Below are positions 11,811 to 14,994 of a stretch of DNA of 14,994 nt, in pieces (the first letter of the stretch is position 1; each line of letters opens with the position of its first letter). Origin of the DNA: Candidatus Solincola tengchongensis (lineage in GTDB: Bacteria; Actinomycetota; Geothermincolia; Geothermincolales; RBG-13-55-18); the NCBI GenBank assembly GCA_015711895.1, contig MU158610.1, positions 1,484 through 16,477 on the forward strand. Reading direction: 5' to 3'. Position numbers and translations under genes: made by a program. The notes beneath the pieces were generated by a model, which worked only from the letters and a program-made list of their open reading frames with translations, had not been told where the DNA came from and did no database searches.

Positions 11811-13982
11811 TCAGCCCACCTTGCGGATGGGCGCATACTGCAGGAGGAGGAGCTTTTCCCCCACTCCCCGGAAATGGACGGTTATCTCCGGACCGCTCCT
11901 CCCCCGGGACACCCCCATGACCGTGCCCTCGCCCCACACCTCGTGCACCACCCGGTCCCCCACCCGGTAGGAGGCGGCCAGGGATTCCAGGCGTCGCTCC
12001 TCCGCGTTCTCCAGAGCCTTCCCCCTCTCCCACTGGAAGGTGGAAAGCACCTCCAGGCAGCGGGTCGGGATGTCCCTAATAAAGCGGGATTCGGGAAGGA
12101 AGCGCAGGTCCCCGTATTGGGAGCGGGTGGCTGCCCCGGTGAGATAGAGGAGGTCTTTGGCCCTGGTGACCCCCACATAGAAGAGCCGCCTCTCCTCTTC
12201 CATGCTCGCCTCGCTATCCATGCAGCGCAGGTGGGGGAAGACGCCGTCCTCCATGCCCACGATGAAGACCACGGGGAATTCCAGCCCCTTGGCGTTGTGC
12301 AGGGTCATCAGGGTGACCGCTCCCTCCTCCTCGTCGTAGAGGTCTATCTCCGCCACCAGGGAGGTGCGCTCCAGGAAGGCCTCCAGGCCCTCCCCGGGGT
12401 GGACGGCGTGGAAATCCGTGGCCGCGTTTAACAACTCTTCCAGGTTCTCGAGCCTTCCTTCCGCCTCGAAAGTGCCCTCGCGGCGCAGGGCCTCCAGGTA
12501 CCCGGTGCGCTCCAGCACCAGGCGCATGAAGTCGGGGAGGGGGGTCTCCGCCGACCTGCCGCGCAGCTCCTCCACCAGCTCCGCGAACTCGCCCAGCTTG
12601 CGCCGCGCGGCCTGTCCCAGCGCGGGCACCTCATCCGCCCGGCGTATCGCCTCCCACAGGGATATGCCCTCCTTTCTGGCAAAACCTTCCAGATGAGCGA
12701 GGGTGGTCTCGCCGATGCCCCGGCGGGGCTCGTTGATGATGCGGCGCAGGTTGACGGCGTCGTCGGGGTTGAGGATGAACTTCAGGTAGGCCAGGACGTC
12801 CTTGACCTCTTTGCGCTCGTAGAACTTGAAGCCGCCCACGATCTTGTAAGGTATGCCGGCGCGCAAGAAGACCTCCTCGAAAGGGCGTGACTGGGCGTTG
12901 GTGCGGTAGAAGACGGCTATGTCCCGGTGGCGGTAACCTCTCTCCTCCACCAGGCGGTCCACCTCCGCGGCCACGAAGGCCGCCTCCTCCGAGCCTGAGG
13001 GGGCGAAGAGATAGCGGATGGGCTCCCCCTCCTCGCGTTCCGTCCACAGGCGCTTCTCCCGGCGGCCGGCGATGCGCGAGACGACGTGGTTGGCAGCCTC
13101 CAGGATAACCCGCGTGGAGCGGTAGTTGCGCTCCAGTCGCACCACCCTGGCCTCGGGGAAATCCCGCTCGAACTCCAGGATGTTGCGCAGGTCGGCCCCC
13201 CTCCAGGAATAGATGCCCTGGTCGTCGTCGCCCACCACGCAAAGGTTGCGGTGAGCGGCGGAGAGCAGGCGCACCAGGCGGTACTGAGCCGGGTTGGTGT
13301 CCTGATACTCGTCCACGTTGATGTACGTGAACCGCCTCTGGTAGTGCTCGAGGACGGCGGGGAAGAGCTCGAAGAGGGCGATGGTGTTGAGCAAAAGGTC
13401 GTCGAAGTCCATGGCGTTGTTGCGGCGCAGTTCCTCCTGGTAGGCGAGGTAGACGACACTGGCCACCTGGGTGAGGTCGTCATGGACGCGGCTCCGGAAA
13501 CCCTCGGGGTCCAGCATGTCGATCTTGGCCTTCTCGATCACCGCCCGCACCACGCGCGGCGGGAAGCGCTTCACGTCCAGGTCGTGCTCCCTCATCACCC
13601 TGCCCACCAGGCGCAGCTGGTCCTCGTCGTCGTAGATGACGAAGTTCTTCCTGAACCCCAGCCTCTCCGCCTCGCGGCGCAGGATGCGGGCGCAAGCGGC
13701 GTGGAAGGTGGATATCCATATGGAGGAGGCCTTCTGACCCACCAGGTGATGTATCCTCCCCCGCATCTCCTCCGCGGCCTTGTTGGTGAAGGTGATGGCC
13801 AGGATGTTCTCCGGGGCCGCCCGGCCCGAGGCCACCAGGAGGGCCACCCGGTAGGTGAGCACGCGGGTCTTCCCGCTTCCCGCCCCGGCCAGGATGAGCA
13901 GGGGCCCGTCAAAGTGGAGCGCGGCCTCCCGCTGCTCCGGGTTCAGCTCCTCCAGGATGTCCGTTTCCTTCTTGTCTGTCAT
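11811..13982 (-). CDS. pcrA: ATP-dependent DNA helicase, UvrD/PcrA family (superfamily 1A, 3'-5')
   Basis: A 723-residue protein, the usual PcrA length. It unwinds DNA 3'-5' in nucleotide excision repair, replication restart and removal of recombination intermediates. Motifs in order: Q-motif LNPEQREAAL (13-22); Walker A AGAGSGKT (32-39, Lys38); Ia ITFTNKAAEEMRGR; motif II VDEYQDTNPAQY; III VGDDDQGIYSWRGAD; IV RLERNYRST; V TLMTLHNAKGLEFPVV; VI EERRLFYVGVTRAKD. The C-terminus (YRVGDRVVHEVWGEGTVMGV, then ITVHFRGVGEKLLLL) matches the Tudor-like tail that links PcrA/UvrD to RNA polymerase. The start is the ATG at 13982 (MTDKKETDILEELNPEQ), preceded by GGAGAGGAG. The open frame continues 122 codons further upstream, but that extension has no helicase homology and lies beyond the promoter. 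Confidence 0.96.
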   Translation of the reverse strand: MTDKKETDILEELNPEQREAALHFDGPLLILAGAGSGKTRVLTYRVALLVASGRAAPENILAITFTNKAAEEMRGRIHHLVGQKASSIWISTFHAACARILRREAERLGFRKNFVIYDDEDQLRLVGRVMREHDLDVKRFPPRVVRAVIEKAKIDMLDPEGFRSRVHDDLTQVASVVYLAYQEELRRNNAMDFDDLLLNTIALFELFPAVLEHYQRRFTYINVDEYQDTNPAQYRLVRLLSAAHRNLCVVGDDDQGIYSWRGADLRNILEFERDFPEARVVRLERNYRSTRVILEAANHVVSRIAGRREKRLWTEREEGEPIRYLFAPSGSEEAAFVAAEVDRLVEERGYRHRDIAVFYRTNAQSRPFEEVFLRAGIPYKIVGGFKFYERKEVKDVLAYLKFILNPDDAVNLRRIINEPRRGIGETTLAHLEGFARKEGISLWEAIRRADEVPALGQAARRKLGEFAELVEELRGRSAETPLPDFMRLVLERTGYLEALRREGTFEAEGRLENLEELLNAATDFHAVHPGEGLEAFLERTSLVAEIDLYDEEEGAVTLMTLHNAKGLEFPVVFIVGMEDGVFPHLRCMDSEASMEEERRLFYVGVTRAKDLLYLTGAATRSQYGDLRFLPESRFIRDIPTRCLEVLSTFQWERGKALENAEERRLESLAASYRVGDRVVHEVWGEGTVMGVSRGRSGPEITVHFRGVGEKLLLLQYAPIRKVG

Positions 13983-14013
13983 GGCCTTATGGCTCCTCTC
14001 CGGTTTTCTAAAG

Positions 14014-14019
14014 ACTATA
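14014..14019 (-). promoter_or_regulatory. Putative -10 box of the helicase gene
   Basis: TATAGT on the minus strand (5 of 6 with TATAAT) lies 32 bases before the ATG, in a short AT-rich patch. A -35 box is not convincing: GCGACA is present but with a 19-bp spacer. Confidence 0.35.
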
Positions 14020-14358
14020 TTACCGGCGGGGGACAGATGTCGCCGCGGTATTGCCGGAAAGGAACGGAGACCACCCCGAGCTTTACCTTCTCCCCTTCTG
14101 CCTCCGTGCCCAATCCCCCGCTGGAAACCCTCGATCTCGAGGTCCTTTGTCCCATCCCTCCTGCAAAATACCTCCGGCAGACGCCGGAAGGCCTTCCCAC
14201 CCGGTGTCCACCGATGCCGCACGGCCATAAACCTCCGCCGGGAACAAGCACAAACGTCCCGGGTGAGGACCCCGCATGCCCGGCTTTCTTCGGGGCTAAC
14301 GGGAACGCCCCTCAAAGAGGAGGAAACGTCTTCCCCGCCTCCTGACACCGAACCCGCA

Positions 14359-14381
14359 GGGTTTAAACCCGCCGCGGCGGG
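14359..14381. promoter_or_regulatory. Two overlapping perfect palindromes upstream of the acyl-CoA dehydrogenase gene
   Basis: GGGTTTAAACCC (14359-14370) overlaps CCCGCCGCGGCGGG (14368-14381); both are perfect. They lie about 190 bp before the TTG start at 14570 and just before a TATTAG (14383-14388) that could be a -10 box. An operator or leader hairpin is possible. Confidence 0.35.
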
Positions 14382-14393
14382 GTATTAGTTAAA

Positions 14394-14410
14394 CGGTCAC
14401 AGGACCGGTC
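14394..14410. promoter_or_regulatory. CGGTC/GACCG inverted repeat with a GACCGGTC core
   Basis: CGGTC (14394-14398) and GACCG (14403-14407) are inverted repeats around acag. GACCGGTC (14403-14410) is itself a perfect 8-bp palindrome. The same half-site bases form the TetR operator candidate at 1257-1284, so this could be a related binding site upstream of a third acyl-CoA dehydrogenase. Similarity is short and may be chance in GC-rich DNA. Confidence 0.3.
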
Positions 14411-14569
14411 TCACGCGGGGCGGGACAGGGAGGGGTCCCTCCCGCAGGGCTCGCCGGAGGACATCATCCCTGCCACCCGCACCTGATTTTCCTGTCCGGC
14501 GAACCGGACCGCGGAGGGGCGCGACGCCGAGCCGCCCTCACCTTTGGGATGAGAGAGGAGGAATGAGCC

Positions 14570-14994
14570 TTGGATTTCGGGTTCGACGAATCGCAGCGCA
14601 TGTTCCGGGAAAACCTCCGGGATTTCCTGGAAGGGGAGATAGCCCCCCTGGTGGACGCCCAGGAGAAGAAAGGACCCATGGACCGGGAGGAGGCCCTGGA
14701 CCTGCTCAGGCGGTTCCGCAAGGTAGGCGTGGGTTTTGACCTGGACAGCCTGCGGGAGCTGGGGTCCGACCCCGTCTGCGTGGGCATACTCGCCGAGGAG
14801 ATGTTCCGGGGGGGGCCCCGCGCCGCGGGCCTGGTGGGCCTGCCCCGCCCCGCCGCCCTGGCGCAGCGGGGCCCGGAGGACATGCGGCGCAGGTGGCTTC
14901 CCAGGCTGGAGCGCAACGAGGTCATCGGCTGCTACGCCATCACCGAGCCCGAGGCGGGCTCCGACAACCGGGCCATGCGCACCACCGCGGTACT
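14570..14994 (+). CDS. Acyl-CoA dehydrogenase, N-terminal part (cut by window edge)
   Basis: This gene runs off the right end; 141 codons plus two bases are visible. It starts at TTG with GGAGG eight bases upstream and begins MDFGFDESQRMFRENLRDFL, the typical N-terminal helix of acyl-CoA dehydrogenases. The helical domain is followed by ERNEVIGCYAITEPEAGSDN (about residues 115-134), matching the flavin-binding signature FAxTEPxAGSD. The C-terminal domain with the catalytic Glu lies outside the window. It is on the opposite strand to the helicase and to the other two dehydrogenase genes, and its sequence differs from both, so it is a paralogue rather than a recent duplicate. An ATG at 14563 is in another frame and is not the start. 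Confidence 0.92.
   Translation, partial: MDFGFDESQRMFRENLRDFLEGEIAPLVDAQEKKGPMDREEALDLLRRFRKVGVGFDLDSLRELGSDPVCVGILAEEMFRGGPRAAGLVGLPRPAALAQRGPEDMRRRWLPRLERNEVIGCYAITEPEAGSDNRAMRTTAV

Larger units (their letters stand above)
13983..14569. other. Divergent intergenic region of about 590 bp
   Basis: This lies between the leftward helicase gene and the rightward acyl-CoA dehydrogenase gene. The left end holds the helicase promoter. The middle (14050-14340) shows no motif I can support, although long frames are open by composition. The right part has clustered palindromes (14359-14381 and 14394-14410), probably regulatory for the dehydrogenase gene, with TATTAG at 14383 as a weak -10 candidate. 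Confidence 0.5.

Noticed and set aside
13086..14345. Long plus-strand open frame opposite the helicase gene
   Set aside because: The minus strand encodes all helicase motifs there. The plus-strand product is low-complexity and lacks domains.
13983..14348. 122-codon N-terminal extension of the helicase
   Set aside because: It lies upstream of a good ribosome binding site and a -10 box, has no homology to the helicase family, and would give an atypically long protein.
14464..14925. Minus-strand open frame of 153 codons near the right edge
   Set aside because: It is antisense to the N-terminal half of an acyl-CoA dehydrogenase with the TEPEAGSD signature, and its product is Ser/Arg-rich with no domain.

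Overview
The window is GC-rich bacterial DNA from an organism with a large acyl-CoA metabolism. Three acyl-CoA dehydrogenase genes, a classical thiolase and a thiolase-like/DUF35 pair lie within 15 kb. Strong GGAGG ribosome binding sites, frequent TTG starts, a PcrA-type helicase with a C-terminal RNAP-binding-type tail and ordinary sigma70-like promoters fit a high-GC Gram-positive or deep-branching actinobacterial lineage. That assignment is inference only; no rRNA, tRNA or other marker is present.

Layout, left to right. (1) A saccharopine-dehydrogenase-like gene on the minus strand is cut by the left edge. Upstream of it is a 363-bp gap with a perfect 7-1-7 palindrome of the Fur/Zur/PerR type. 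(2) A TetR-family regulator on the minus strand starts at TTG and has a 28-bp perfect inverted repeat over its own promoter. (3) A gap of about 700 bp contains hairpins and degenerate repeats. (4) A minus-strand cassette follows: acyl-CoA dehydrogenase, thiolase, acyl-CoA dehydrogenase (5781 down to 1990), with a TATAAT promoter at 5911-5940 and structured leaders. (5) Next is a gap of about 630 bp. (6) A second minus-strand unit (9666 down to 6414) encodes a thiolase-like protein, a DUF35 zinc-ribbon/OB-fold partner and a three-part zinc-ribbon/SAM-methyltransferase/beta-rich protein. A gamma-carbonic-anhydrase-like gene with its own promoter lies directly upstream. (7) A plus-strand zinc-ribbon protein of unknown function follows. 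(8) A pcrA/uvrD-type helicase is on the minus strand. (9) A third acyl-CoA dehydrogenase on the plus strand runs off the right edge.

The two dehydrogenases and the thiolase can perform the first and last steps of acyl-CoA beta-oxidation. The window has no enoyl-CoA hydratase or 3-hydroxyacyl-CoA dehydrogenase, so those must be elsewhere. The adjacent TetR protein is the obvious candidate regulator. The most unusual unit is the thiolase-like/DUF35 pair: the thiolase-like protein has Gly where the nucleophilic Cys of thiolases sits, but keeps the catalytic His residues. This suggests an aldolase-like or other non-thiolytic C-C bond reaction, or a non-catalytic role. It is followed in the same apparent operon by an unexpected methyltransferase fusion. 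No CRISPR array, insertion sequence, integrase or RNA gene was seen.
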